Below are positions 24,750 through 38,260 of a DNA stretch of 64,000 bases, piece by piece. The notes below the pieces were generated by a model. That model did not search any database. It saw only the letters and a list, made by a program, of their open reading frames with translations, and had not been told where the DNA came from. A program made the translations under genes and the position numbers. The DNA is from Cunninghamella blakesleeana (Eukaryota > Mucoromycota > Mucoromycetes > Mucorales > Cunninghamellaceae): NCBI GenBank assembly GCA_017871115.1, contig JAFCIZ010000007.1:744001-808000 (forward strand), written 5' to 3'. Each line of letters starts with the position of its first letter. Positions within the stretch are counted from its first letter, which is position 1.

Positions 24750-27700
24750 CTAAACCAACATATTATTTAACGTAGTATAATCCGCAACTTTGCCTTCATG
24801 ATAACAGTTGATAGGATCAGGATTACAATATACCTCCACAGGGATGTTTAGTCTTTCAAAATCCGATCTTGCTTTTTTTGTCCATTCAATCCGATCCATT
24901 GGGGTAAATGCATATTTGCCAAGATTGGAATAATAATAGGCTTTTAAAAACTTGATTTCATTTATAAACTTCATTTCAAAAACACCATGTCGAAGCACCT
25001 TTAAAAAATAAATAATAAGAATAAAAATAAAATAATATATATATACATATACACATTAATTGCTTAGGTCATTCTGTTTATAATTATTATGACTATAACT
25101 ATATTTTACCATATAGCCTTCCACAGTACGACCACTAAATATATAAGGAAACGCACGAGCTAAATATAAGCATGGTTCTGTAAATTCCCAAAGTTTAACT
25201 TGTTGAAAAGCATTATTTAAACGAGCTAAATTCCAGTTAAATGCATTATAAGATTCTTTCGTATTAATTAATAAAACGTTAGATGTTGTATCTTCTATTA
25301 TACAATATAACCCCATGACTGCGAAGATTAATCCATAAATAGGAAATAAGTTTGCTATTTTTTAAAAAATAAATAAATAAATATATCACGCCACTATTCC
25401 ATGATTATATACATGTGTGTATATTATTATTATTTATACATTTATTTATTTGTGATAAAACTTACGAGTAATTGTTAAAGCAGGAAGGATATCCATAAAT
25501 AAATTCATATGGTGAATAGCTTGATCATAATTATTTTTTCTAGCATAGTAACATAATAAAGTCCCATGGATAGCAATGGCATTGTATTTTGAGGTATTAA
25601 GATGTTGAGATTCCAAATGAGGTATAATTTCATCACATATATCTTCCAATTGATCTTTGATTATGGCGTTTCCTAAATTATATACATTCAACCAGATCTC
25701 CGCTTCATAATCACGATTCACTCTTGCCGTCTCCGCCATTAAATTCATTAAATTCAAATCACTAGGGCAGTCATCTAAGCGTCCTTCAAATATCCGTGTT
25801 GTTAATATCAATCCAACTGCACGATAAAATGCTTGGCAATCTGTGACCACACCAAGGGTACGTGTACATAAAACTGCTCTATAGGCCAATGATCTTGTAT
25901 CTTTGAACTTCCCAGCCGCAAAATATAAGTAACTACATACTGATAATGTATCTGCGTCTGAATTTGTGTTCATGTATTGCAGTGCTTTAGTCATATAATA
26001 TACACTATTTTGTTTGTGTTCATGCAACCAACATACTAGAGAATGTCTTGCTAAAAACAAAGTATAATTTGGTCCTCTGTCTTTTAATTTTGCACACACA
26101 TTTAAACCAACCAATGACGTATAAGAGAAGCTTTGTCCATTGCCAGTATAAACATAAATATTAGAAAGCTGTCGCATGATATCAATAATTCTTTTACCAA
26201 GCTCCGGCTTCAAACGACCCTCTGTTAATTTCCATAGGACGGGCCAATGACGGTATTTATATTGAGAATATACTTTTCTCCAATATTTTAGACCAAAGAT
26301 GATCTTATTCTTAGGCCATGAATGGTTCAAACAAGCAAGTGCCATAAGTAAATACCTTTCACCTTCATTTAATTCTGTTCTCATTGTAAAGCATACACCA
26401 AGCCTGTAATAAATATCACTATAATGAATCAACCCATATTCAGAAGCAAGGCCTTCATTTTCATCCAAGATTTTTACAATGCGTTCCAACTGGTCTGTAG
26501 CTTCTGGAAGAAGATAAGACTGCATGTTGTATTCTGCTAACCGTTCTAAATAATATAACTGTTTCTCAAGGTCATCAGTTTGAAGATAATGCCTTGTAAC
26601 TTTTGCTAATACTTGGCCTTGATTTTCAATATTTAATAATTGTTCATAATAACGGGCCAAAGATCGGTGTAATATAATACGCCGTTCAAAAGAAACCATT
26701 CCATAAATTGTTTTGGGGATAGTATCGTGGAGAAATGAATAAACTGCTGCATCTTTATCTAACTTGTTGTTATCATCTTCACTAGTATGTTGTAAAAAAT
26801 TATATACGTCATACTTTTCAATCAAATCTTGTACAACTTTAAGGTCACTTTGTTGATATATAGTATTTGTTGGTTGAATAGCTACACCAACTTCATAAAT
26901 TGAAAAATATTGATCCAAACAGCTTGCTACCTAGTAATATATACAATTTTTTAGAAAAAAAAATAATATAAAATTAATACAGAAAAATAATGGAATATAT
27001 CTTTTAAATAAAATAGATAAATAAAATTTCTACCGTTAAAAATTCTTGATAATTTGAATTAAGACGGTCGAATTGCATTTTGATTACTTGATTGTAATTA
27101 AATTTCCCTAAAAAATTTTCAAGCACAAATTGATTACTAGTAGGAATAAGTTCACCATTATATACTGTCACATGATCAAAGTCCTTAAGTAATATAGCCA
27201 CATTGCTTTTTTTTTAATAATAAAAATAAAATAAAAGAGATGAAACTTAGTTAGTTTCATAAAACTATTAATGATATAAATATATTTATATTAGAATCAT
27301 TACGTAACATATAGTGGGTTGCCATTAGTCCTTTCCTATTAAATAATGTATATATAAATGAGAGTTAAATTTTTATTTTATTTTTTAAAAGAAAGAGTGC
27401 ATACATACATACGATATTTTTTAAATATATAAAATGAAATTATCAATGTTAGTTTTTATATTACCTGAACCGCTTTTACTATAGCCTGATTAACCCGTTC
27501 GACATTGGAACCACAATTATGAAGTATAATTTTAGCTACATCAGAATTTTGAAGACCAGATAAAACGATTGTATCATTGATTCCTTTTTCTTTAAAACAT
27601 TGAATAAAGGAAACATCATAATTTTTTGCTAGTCGACATGAGAATAACATCATCACATTTTTACACCTTTCATGGATTTGCTGCAGCATAGAAATAGAAG

Positions 27701-30700
27701 ATGTATCAGCCCCTAGGAAATAAAAAAAATATAAAATAATAATAATTATAATAATTATAATAATAATAATAATATATGTTAATATTCATTTTTTTAATAT
27801 GTATATAAATTAAATATAAATATTTACTATACTTTTTCTTACATTGCATATCATCACATATAATTAAGATAGAAACATGTTTTGAAAGATATTGCACCAT
27901 ATTTACAATAACACCAGTAAGTAATATTTCACGAGCACGCCCATCAATACTTCTAGTGTGTCTATTATCTTCTATATCACCCAACCCAAGAGCCAAATCA
28001 CGAAATAGAGGTAAGACTGATTCATTTTCACCACATTTAATTAAACAACGTATCACTAATTCCATCAATTCTTTGTTAATATCTTGTCGATAACTATCTT
28101 TTGGGTTTGAATAATAGCTTGTAGGTCTAGGCGATAATAAGAAATTTTGGTTGCTACCGCTACTACTACTGGAATGATATTCATCACGTTGACCAGTAGT
28201 TACATGTGGATGATCTAATAATGATGGACGCCTTCTTTTTTGATAAAGCTGTTGTTGCTGATCATCGGATGAAGTTGAATAGTTAGAAGATGCTCTCTTT
28301 GTTGATTTTATATTTATGAAATTACTGCTTACGTCGGACACCCTCTTTGATGATACGTTTTTATTTTGCCTAGATTTATTTGCTTTTGCAGGGATATTAT
28401 CAGAATCAATTTCTTGTAGTATGGCTATTACTAAATTTCTAATTGTATTATATTTAGAGCTTTTTTCAACTATTACAATAATAAAATAAAAAAGAAAGAG
28501 ATATAAAAGTTTAGGTTTTAGTATATTACTTTTTACTCTTATTATTGTTAACATTTACTAATTAAAGTTTTAAATACCTTCAGTGGAAACTGTCCAGCTA
28601 TGTATAATTAATAAAAATAAAAATAAAAGTTAACAATATTCTATAGCATTATGTCTATTATTATTATATCTTTTATTAATTTTAATATTGTTATTGTTAT
28701 TGCTTCAACTACATACCAGGTAACTAATTTTTCTTGTTTTTCGATTTTCTTTTGCAATGTTCTGCAAAAAAAGCTTTTCCCAACGCCAGAATGACCGGTA
28801 ATAACTAAAAAATGATGATCAGGATTGTGTTGCCAGTCATTTAAAAATAATGTTGCCTTTTCCAATTCTGCTTCATAACCAATAAAATTCTTTATACCGT
28901 CTTTTCCGCCACATATTGGATAGCCTTTACTTTCAGAATTATTAAAATTGATAAGACCATATATATTAACAGGATCCTTTTTGCCTTTCACATAGTTGGC
29001 GCCAAAGTCTTCAAAATCACATTGAGTGCTAATTCGATCTTTAGTAGCTTGATCACATACTATATTTCTTTTTGAAAAAGGAAACTTTAACATTCGTACA
29101 GCAAGAACAATAGCATCACCAGCGATTGCAGCATCACGACGATAAGGATTATCCATAGGTAAGACTGCATTAAAAATTCCGCCAGTTGATAGAGAAATTG
29201 AAAAATCAGAGAGATATTTACGATATTCATCACGAAGTTTAATTGCTGCTTTGGCTGCAAATACTGGCTCATTTTCATGTGAGAGAGGGGGTAAACCAAA
29301 AATACATAAAATGGTAGCACCTACAAAGCAATAAATATAAAAATATAGAAATATCTATCAATTAATATTTTTTTTTATCTAAAAATGCGCATGTACATAT
29401 ATATATATATTTATTCTTTCTTATCATTTTTTAGTATTTTTTACCTTTATCGTCAATAGCAAACTGTTGTACTGCGCCTTCATATTTCACCATACGACGA
29501 ATTGCAGAAAAGAGTACCTTTTGGGCTAATTTTAAACCACTAGAAGTTTCAATTTTAATTTTTCCCAAACTAATGAACATAATAGTGACATCACGTATTT
29601 GAGCAGGAAAGTTCTCACTGTTCCCGTGTTGAAGACGATAAAGAGAACTACGATTGAGATACTTATAATATTGTAAACTAGAAGAGACGGATGCCAAAGC
29701 CATATAAGCATTGTCACGAGTTTTGGGTACCAATGGTTCAATTTTTAATTGATTTGCAACATTCATGAGTCCAGGTCGATCCAATAAGTAATCAGCATTT
29801 GGATTAATACTAACACTACCATTCATCCTTTTTTGAAATCTTGTTGTAGAAGTGGAAGGAGCAAGGGATGAATTTTTTCCAATCATCCAATCTAATCCTT
29901 TGATAACGTAATAGCCGTTCCGCATTTCAAAAGATAAAGGCATCGTTTTCAGATCAATCAGTTGAAACGCTTCAGGTGTTATACTTAATTCTCCTGCTTT
30001 CGCTGCTGCTAAAGCCAAGTCCAATGCATCGACCGCTTCACCACCTATAGCATATTCCAATCTACCATTATATTTTGAAAAATAATCATCACCACTTTGA
30101 GGATCGCCTACAATGTCATATTTAGAGTTACGGATCTGAGGACGGATAAAGGGTACATCGGTAATAGGGCCTTGAGGGTTTATATCACCTAAAATAACAT
30201 TAGTTACATCACCACAGGAGAGTGCGATATGAAGCTCTAGGTCAATACAATTGATTTTATCACTTGCTAGTAGCCTATTGCTTCCAGTACTTGCTCTTCT
30301 TTTATCTGATACTTTAGACCACATGCTTTCCATTCTAGCTTTTCTTTTAAAATTACTGAGGTAATTCCAGCAATTGAATTTAGATGATGAAAATGGCGAT
30401 GTAGAAGAGGAATATTCTGTTGATTTTTCTCGTGGGCTTTGAGGCTGGTTATCATTTTTGCCATTATAAAATTCATCTGCTATTTGCTTTTCGTCTTTAC
30501 TAATTTGATGATGTCGCTGTATTTCTCCATCCGGACCTCTATGCCTTATAATTTCTTCTGCTGTTAAATAAACCCTGAAGTGTGATTGTCGTGCCAATAA
30601 TTGTAATCCACACTCAACTGCTTTTCGTATTAATACATGTTTTTGTCGTTGTGATATTCCTTTTGGCTCTTCGTCACTCGAGGAATCATGTGAACCCCGC

Positions 30701-31545
30701 CTTTCGTTTGTAATATTTGGTTGGAAACAAACTAGCAGAGCATCGCCTAAAAACTATGTAATTAACATATATTTATATATATATATATATATATATATAA
30801 AGTTATTACAGTTGTTATTTTTACTATTTTATTATTTATTATTTGATTAATTTATTAAATATAAAAACTTTGCATACTTTAACAACATCACCACCATAGA
30901 ATTCAATAATTTGAATGCACTAGAATATTAAATAAAAAATAAAGAAAAAATACAATATCAATATATATATTTGTTTTGTTTTGACTTTTGTTTTTATTAT
31001 GCTGTATATTTGCATTATTGGTGTTACCTCGCCCATGTATTCCCCGATTTCGGATGATATAGCTTCTGGAGAAGATTCGCCTTTTTCTGTTGCCAAAGTG
31101 GTAAGCTATTCAAAGCAATATAAAATAAATAATATCAATACCAATATGTATGTATATTATTATAGCTATTTTTTTATTTTCGTGGTCATTAGTCCATTTT
31201 TTTACCTTACTAAATCCTATGTTTCAGTTTAAAATAAAATAAAAAAATAGGAAAAAAGAAATTATCAATAAAATGGAACATATGTCAAGAATAAGCTGTA
31301 CCATTAAATAATAATAATAATTACCAACGACATCGGCCATAAGCACAACACCGAACTGGGTTTCACTAAAAGGTATTTCTATATTATCTTCTCTAGCATG
31401 GAGTGCCCGAACATACTATATAAAGTTATTTAGTTTATTAATAAATCTATTATTTTTATTATTATGTTTTTATTACAAAAAAGGCATATAAATCTATTAT
31501 ATATTTTACCTTTGTTATAAATGGAGCAATGTTAATGTTGAACAT
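24750..31545 (-). CDS. Soluble adenylyl cyclase (ADCY10)-like class III cyclase with AAA/TPR-like region
   Basis: A very large multi-exon gene. N-terminal exons (ATG at 31545: MFNINIAPFITK) encode a first cyclase domain: FGVVLMADVV with metal-binding Asp, CIQIIEFYGGDVVK, then FLGDALLVCF with the second Asp. The 30597-29431 exon continues it (LHIALSCGDVTNVILG, RLEYAIGGEAVD). A second, degenerate cyclase domain follows (RDVTIMFISLGKI, ILCIFGLPPLSHENEP, RRDAAIAGDAIVLAVRML) whose metal-binding Asp is Ser, as expected for a regulatory C2. Next come an AAA-type ATPase with Walker A GHSGVGKS (about 28790) and Walker B-like ILIICDDMQ (about 27860), split by a disordered Ser-rich insert, and a long helical repeat region (26918-24750). 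This is the layout of bicarbonate-regulated soluble cyclase. The splice joint after ADVV is not resolved. Confidence 0.85.
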
Positions 31546-31955
31546 TACAATTAACACTACTTCAAATAAAACATTAAGTATACAAGTAAAAGGAGATAAA
31601 AAATATAAAAAAAAAATAACGAATATTTTAAAAAAGAAAAGAAAGGAAATAACAAGAAAAAAATTGAAAATTTAGCCAGTAAAATTACAGTTTTAAAGTC
31701 AGCCTCTCGCAGCTGCCCCCAATAAATTATTAAATATAAATATAAAATATAAAATAAGATATATGCAAAAATTGATTTATTATTGTTGTTGTTGTTTTTG
31801 AATATAAATATAAAGAAATTATAAAAAAATGAAAATAAACAAAGAAAATTAAATACTGACATTTATTCTGCAACTTTTTTGAAACATGACATTTTACAAA
31901 AGCATTTTATTTTTGGTTTATTTTTTCATTGTATTATAAATATATAAACTAATAA

Positions 31956-34900
31956 CTAATATTTTCCTCTTTGATTAGAATAACCACCACGATGATATCC
32001 ACGAGAAGGATTATAGTTTCCTCTATAAGATTGATTATAACCACCACGGGAAGAATGATGTTGTTGAAACCCTTGTTGTTGATATCCGTAAGATGGTTGT
32101 TGACCAGTATATCCTTGATAATGATGAGCTCCACCACGTGGCTGGTAACCTCCACGACCACCTCCTCTTGAGTAGCCACTACTATTAAAATAAGTAAATA
32201 AATAGATGGATAGACAGAGAAATTTTTAGTTATTTATGATTCATAATATTTTTATTTTATTATACTATAAATGAATTTTACTTACTTGCTTTGCTGATTA
32301 TATGGATTCCGTTGTTGTTGGTGATGATGAGGTTGATAATGCTGACCAGCAGAGTAATTATTATTATAATTATAATAGTTATCATGTTGTGATGGAGGAT
32401 ACCTTGAACCATCATTATAACTACTGCCTCCACGACCACGTCCACGCCCACGACCATTCCCACGTCTAGGATAATTATTGTTACTAATGAATATTAAAAA
32501 GAATAAATTAGTAAATGATATTTTTTTTATGTTATTTCTTTTTAATTAATGTCATTACTAATATCACTTACTATTCTCTATATTCTTCTAAATGTTGTAT
32601 TTGAGGTGTCCAGCCTTGATTATGGAAGTGCTTACGTTTTTGTTCAATTTTTTCAAAGGTTGCTAATTGTAGATCTTCAAAATTCAGCACACTTGCAGAA
32701 AGTTTGACATTTTTTAATAAAGATGTGTTGAATATAAAATCTTTCGGTAATTTTGGTAAATAATAAATTACACTAAGTTATTTTTAGTTAAAAAATAAAA
32801 ACAATAAATCATTAGAAGGAAAAAAGTATATCATTATACTATTATATATGCACTAATGCGTGTATGTATGTACCTTATAGATTTGTCATTAGCAATATCT
32901 TTTAAACCGTGATCTGGTAAGGGACTACGTAAAGTACTTCTAGGGATACACTCCATATCTTTATCTACCTGACCAGTTAGTCCATGTGTTAATTTTGGAT
33001 CTAATTCTAAATGCTCATCAGAATTTCGTTTTGCATAAACTGTACTAACTAAATCATATACCGGGTGGCTTTCACTGACATAAAGTAGAGATGGTCCGAC
33101 GGAATTTCTTATCTTTTCTTCTTCGTTCAATTGATCATATACCGTATCCATAGCTTCCAAAAGTCTCTTTGGATCAATAAATGGTAGTTTTACAACACCT
33201 ATCATAATATATAGTCAAAAAAAAAAAAAAAATTAAATAAGCAACTAAATAATTTATATAGTAATATTATTAATGTTTTTATTATTTAATAATTTCTTAC
33301 CTTGCCATTCCCATTTTTTGCCATCCATATCAACATCAAATTCAGTTGGATAAAAGTCAATAATTGGAGAATCACTTTCTGTCATCAAACGCTGGAATGG
33401 TTGTGGAATATGAGATCGACTAAAAAACACACAAATGTATATTATTACAATTAGTTATAAACATATTTTTATACTATATTGATTATGTTTTATTTTGTTA
33501 CCTAGCAGCTGGTAATACACCCATCAATTGTTCAAATGGTTTCAAAGGGCTACTTAATTCAAATTGGATATCAAATTTATCAATATCTTTAAAATCAGAT
33601 GCCATAGGAGTATAATAATAAGGATAGTACCACGACCACGAAACACACCCCTAATTAAATAATTAAAATAAAAAAATAGAAGATAAAAATGAATAAATGA
33701 ATATTTAACTTGAACGCTATTTCCAAACTACTATCCTTCTTTTTCTATTTTTTTTTTCTTCAATTATACCTTATAATAATAAGCAAATACCCAACAAAGA
33801 CCTTCAATATAAGATTTAACAATTCTATTATAATAAGTTAATGAAAATATATACGTATGTATTAGTTTAGGATAATTTCTTAATCGAGTATATATATATA
33901 TTAATAATTGTATTTATATGCTACTTACTCATTTATTTCTTCTCGATCTTGGTCTGCTCTTAAATGAAATTTAGTTTCATAATAACGCTCTTTCCATCCA
34001 GTTTCCCATAACCTATAACAAATATGTTGGATTAGCAATACGGCCTAATATATAAGCTTATTTTTTTATATCATTTATATTCTATATTTTTAAATTTTAC
34101 CTAACAGCATCTTCAGGCTCACGTTCACGAGCAGCATCTTCCTTTGCTTTTTTATCAGCTGATACCTTGGCCAATATTGCTTTCCCTTTGGCAACCAAAT
34201 CAGTTTCTTCAGCATTCTCAGGTTCATCAAAATCATCAGTTTCAATAACACTATCATCATTGTCATTTGCAAACTCTTGATTATCATCATCTTCTTCTTC
34301 TAAATCCCCTTCAGCTTTTCGCTTGGTACCACGTTCTTCTGTTTCCATAGCAGTATCAGCAGCGGAAGTAGAAGCAGAATCAGTAACAGCATTTTCTTCT
34401 TCATTAATTAGTTGGGCTTTTAATTGAGAAGCAACACTTTGGTTGGCAGCCATACGTAATGCGGCACGGTTTCTAACAACATCAATATTAGAAATACCAG
34501 CATTAGGATCGTTTACAGGAGCAGCAGCAAGATCAGCAAAAGTGAACTGTGGTCCAGTAACAGTAGTTTGGAGCCCTTTTTCTTGTAACCGCTGTTCATT
34601 CTCCATCTTTCTACGTTTTGCATTTCGTTTCCTACGCTCTTCCTCTATTTTTAATAATTATCAATATATATAATTTAGTTCTAATTTTTTTAAAAAAAAA
34701 ATTGTATATATATATAACTTACTTTCACGACGTTCAGAAAAGATAGCGTCTTCCATTTTTCCAAGCTCTGATACTAAAACTTGAACACGTTTAAGATCAA
34801 CCTAAACAACAAATTAAATTATTATATAAAACATTATTTAATTAATGTCTATTTACTGTATATATACAAACATCTATTTTTTTATTTATTTAATATTACC

Positions 34901-36769
34901 TTTCCATTATGAGTCATATAACCACCCATCATTGGCATACACTGCTTCCATATCAAACTTAAAGTACTAATGGCTCCTTCACGAATTTCCAAGGATGGTA
35001 AATGAGGTAAGAAATCATTACCTACAAAGAAACACATAAATACCCAATCATCAATAGCTCTTTCCAAATCAAATTCTAATCCAGGAACATTGAATCGTAA
35101 AGCATGCTCTAAATATTCACGTAATATATTGACATGTAAAAAGACATAAGGCTTGGAATCTGCTAACTTTTCTTCTTCAGTTTTTTCTTGTTTAGGAATG
35201 TCTATTTCAACCCCAGCAGCAGCAGATGCTTGAGCATTAACTAATTTAAATAATATATAAAAAAATTGATTTTGGTTAATAATTAGGGTAAAAAAAATAA
35301 TGCAGCTATTGTTTTATTTTATTATCATTATTATTAGTTAATCAATTAATTCTTACCACGACAATCAACAGCCGAATGACCAGGTTTACGACAAATTTCA
35401 CAATTTTTTTTATTATGCTGTTGAACAATAACATCTTCACGTAGAATTTTAAAGTGTGGCTCATGAGTACCAAGAGCAAGCATAATTAAATCGGCATCCT
35501 TTTATAACAAAAAAAAAAATTACTAAACGCTTTTTTTATTTTATTTTATTTTATTTTATTTTATTTTATTTTATTTTATTTTATTTTAGTTTTAACGTAC
35601 CAAACCATACATAACATGGGAAGTATTAGGATCATGTTCAGGACGAGATCTTTGCACACGTATAAATTCCATTACTTTATGTTCACCTTCCCCAGGAACA
35701 GTTGCATCAGAAAGTATCACTTTTAACTATAATGTATATTTATATATATTACTTTTCATAAATATTATTTTTGTTTCCTCTATTATTATTGTTGTTATTT
35801 TTTTTTATTTCCCTATTTTACTTACGTTTTTCCAAAGTGGATCAGTATTTTGTTTTTCAGCAATATAATAACGTAAACAAAATGCCAAATGAGCCATAAA
35901 AGGTGTACCAGGAGTGATACAGTTAGAATCGAAATGAGCTTCCTTTTTCTCTAACTGATCTTCTTGCCCAATAGCTTTAAAAAAAAAAAAAAAAATCAAT
36001 CATAATTTATATATATATATATGGTGGGACGTATATGAAAATGATGATAATATTTACCTGCTAACTCTTGTCGAACTTTTTCTTCGGCTTTACGCTCAAT
36101 TTCTGCTAATTGTGCTGCACGAAAACGTCGAGAACGTTGTTGGTTCATTTTAGCTCTAGGAGCAACACCGTCTAAATATTAAAATATTAATAAAAAGAAA
36201 ATGAATAAGAACAATTAGTATTAAAAAGTTAAACATATATAATTGTGCTTGCATATATATGTCTATATATTTAAGTGTAGATTACCAATGGCCATGTAAA
36301 GGACTTTTCTTGGACGAATCATATTTACAATACGATCAATATATGCAAAAATATCTATGATCATTTCATCCTCAGTACTAGGTGCTGGCTAAAAAAAAAA
36401 AAAAGGAAAAAAAAAAATATCGCCTATTAATAAAAATGTCAAATTTTTTATATGACAAATATATTTTTAAAAAAAATTGTTACTTTGTCTTCTGGATGAC
36501 AACAAGGATGAATAATACCATTCATATCCAAATAAAGATTATCGAACTCTTCTCCATTAGGATTTGGTTGGGTTGTATCAATTGGAATATAAACGCCATT
36601 AACTGTTTTACCAAATTCTTCAACTACTTGGCTGGAAACTTTAGGAAACTTTTCCGCTAACCATCTATATATAAGTATAATTTTTAAGATTCGATGTATT
36701 AGTAACTCATAAATCTTTTTTGTATTATTTAATATAGTAAACTAACCTAAAAAATGCTGGAACACCCAT
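31956..36769 (-). CDS. RAT1: Nuclear 5'-3' exoribonuclease RAT1/XRN2
   Basis: Multi-exon gene starting MGVPAFFR (36769), the invariant XRN N-terminus. Catalytic domain: [56 protein letters not shown] with [38 protein letters not shown], and [19 protein letters not shown], containing the acidic metal ligands. A CCHC knuckle ([14 protein letters not shown]) is characteristic of Rat1/Xrn2 rather than Xrn1. [20 protein letters not shown] is the second conserved region. The middle has a disordered acidic insert (34606-34097). The C-terminus (32460-31956) is an RGG/Gln/Tyr-rich tail. Role: degrades nuclear RNA, trims rRNA and terminates Pol II transcription. Divergent from mitochondrial uS12 with only 234 bp between starts. 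Confidence 0.94.
35534..35587. repeat. TTTTA pentanucleotide microsatellite in a RAT1 intron
   Basis: About eleven uninterrupted TTTTA units lie within a RAT1 intron and do not touch the coding sequence. Confidence 0.9.
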
Positions 36770-37003
36770 GAAAAAAAAAATATAATGTATTAAATAAGTA
36801 AAAGAAACGAAAAAAAAAAATTTATAGTTCCATTTTTTTTAAAAACTGCGTGCATTTTCAGAATTAGTCTCCGCCAGTGACCGGTAAGACTTTTTTTAAA
36901 AACCAATTTGCTCTGGTTTATTTTTTTTTTTTCCTCTCTATTTTTTATTTTTATTTTTTAATAACAAAATAAATATACACATATATAAATATATAAAAAT
37001 ATC
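36770..37003. promoter_or_regulatory. Bidirectional promoter between RAT1 and mitochondrial uS12
   Basis: Only 234 bp separate two divergent start codons. The only GC-richer part is near 36865-36890 (CTCCGCCAGTGACCGGTAAG), flanked by A and T tracts. A shared promoter is inferred from distance. Confidence 0.5.
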
Positions 37004-37665
37004 ATGCTTTCTTTTCGTTCAGTATTTTCTAATGTATTACGACCTATTACCAATGTTCGACCTATAATGCAACAACAACAATATACCAGTCGCATTTTAA
37101 GTCAACTTAGACCCAACAATACCTTTTTAAGCACCAGTCCATTATTACAACAACAAAAAGCAACCATGGCTACCTTGAATCAAGTTATTAAAAAATGCCG
37201 TAAAACCAAACCTAAATTAAGTAAAACTCCTGCTTTAGAAAGTTGTTACCAACGTAAAGGCGTATGTAACAAAGTATATACCACAAAACCAAAAAAACCA
37301 AATTCAGCCGTGCGTAAAGTAGCCCGTGTTAAATTAACAAATGGTCGTGTAGTAACAGCTTATATTCCTGGTGAAGGGCATAACTTACAAGAACACTCTG
37401 TTGTTTTAGTCCGCGGTGGTCGTGTACCCGATCTTCCTGGTGTTCGTTATCATCTTGTTCGTGGTGCTCTTGATCTTCAAGGGGTAGCTTCTCGTACTAC
37501 CAGTCGATCAAAATATGGAAGTAAGTTTTTCCTTTTTCCCTTTTTTTAGCATATATATATATATATAAATGGATGATATCAATATATTTTTATAACCGCT
37601 AATCATTTTTATTTTATTTTATTCGTTTATAATACATAGCTAAGAAGCCTTCTAAAAATAATTAG
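37004..37665 (+). CDS. Mitochondrial small-subunit ribosomal protein uS12m
   Basis: Nuclear-encoded S12 of the mitochondrial ribosome. An N-terminal presequence of about 54 residues ([20 protein letters not shown], Arg/Ser-rich, no acidic residues) precedes the mature start [20 protein letters not shown]. Universal S12 motifs follow: [40 protein letters not shown] and [18 protein letters not shown], the decoding-site loops. A single intron (about 37522-37638) splits the codon after KYG; exon 2 gives TKKPSKNN and TAG. Complete and of normal length. Confidence 0.96.
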
Positions 37666-38260
37666 ATAATTTTTTTTATACAACTCTTCAACTGTCATTT
37701 CGCCTCCATTTTATTTTCTTCAAGACTCGCATTGTAATTCCATTTTGTAGACAATATCAAATATTATATATAATCAATAATAATAGTAATAATAATAAAA
37801 AAATGTAATTTATATAAACCCAATTATGAAAGTCATTGGGATATTTTTTTATTAAAAAAATATTCCTCAAAAGTAAAATTATATCTCATTTAAACTTTTT
37901 ATTATCTACCATCACAAACAATATTGTTACACATAATACTAAATAATCAAAAAAAAAAAAAAAAATAGATGATAAATGTTATATTAGAGAGCGATATTTG
38001 TTCTATACAATAAAAATAATAGATTATATATATTGTATTTATTATAGTACTATAATTAAATAAAGTTTATTATTATGTGTGATTATGTAAAAAATGGCGA
38101 AATTCTGGTTTTGACGCTAATAAACGATGCTATTGCGACATTTTTAAAATATCTTTTTACATTCTTTTAAATTCTTAATCATAAAATGATTTTATTTGTT
38201 TTTTAATCTATCTATTCTTTTTTTTGTTATTTATTGTTTATATATAAAAATAATAACAAT
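37666..38260. other. Intergenic spacer upstream of the sulfatase
   Basis: AT-rich with A runs near 37951-37966. Nothing gene-like is seen apart from a slightly GC-richer patch at 38090-38140. Confidence 0.55.

Noticed and set aside
31557..31862. 101-codon minus-strand Phe-rich frame
   Set aside because: Pure AT-tract translation upstream of the cyclase start; not a membrane protein by composition.
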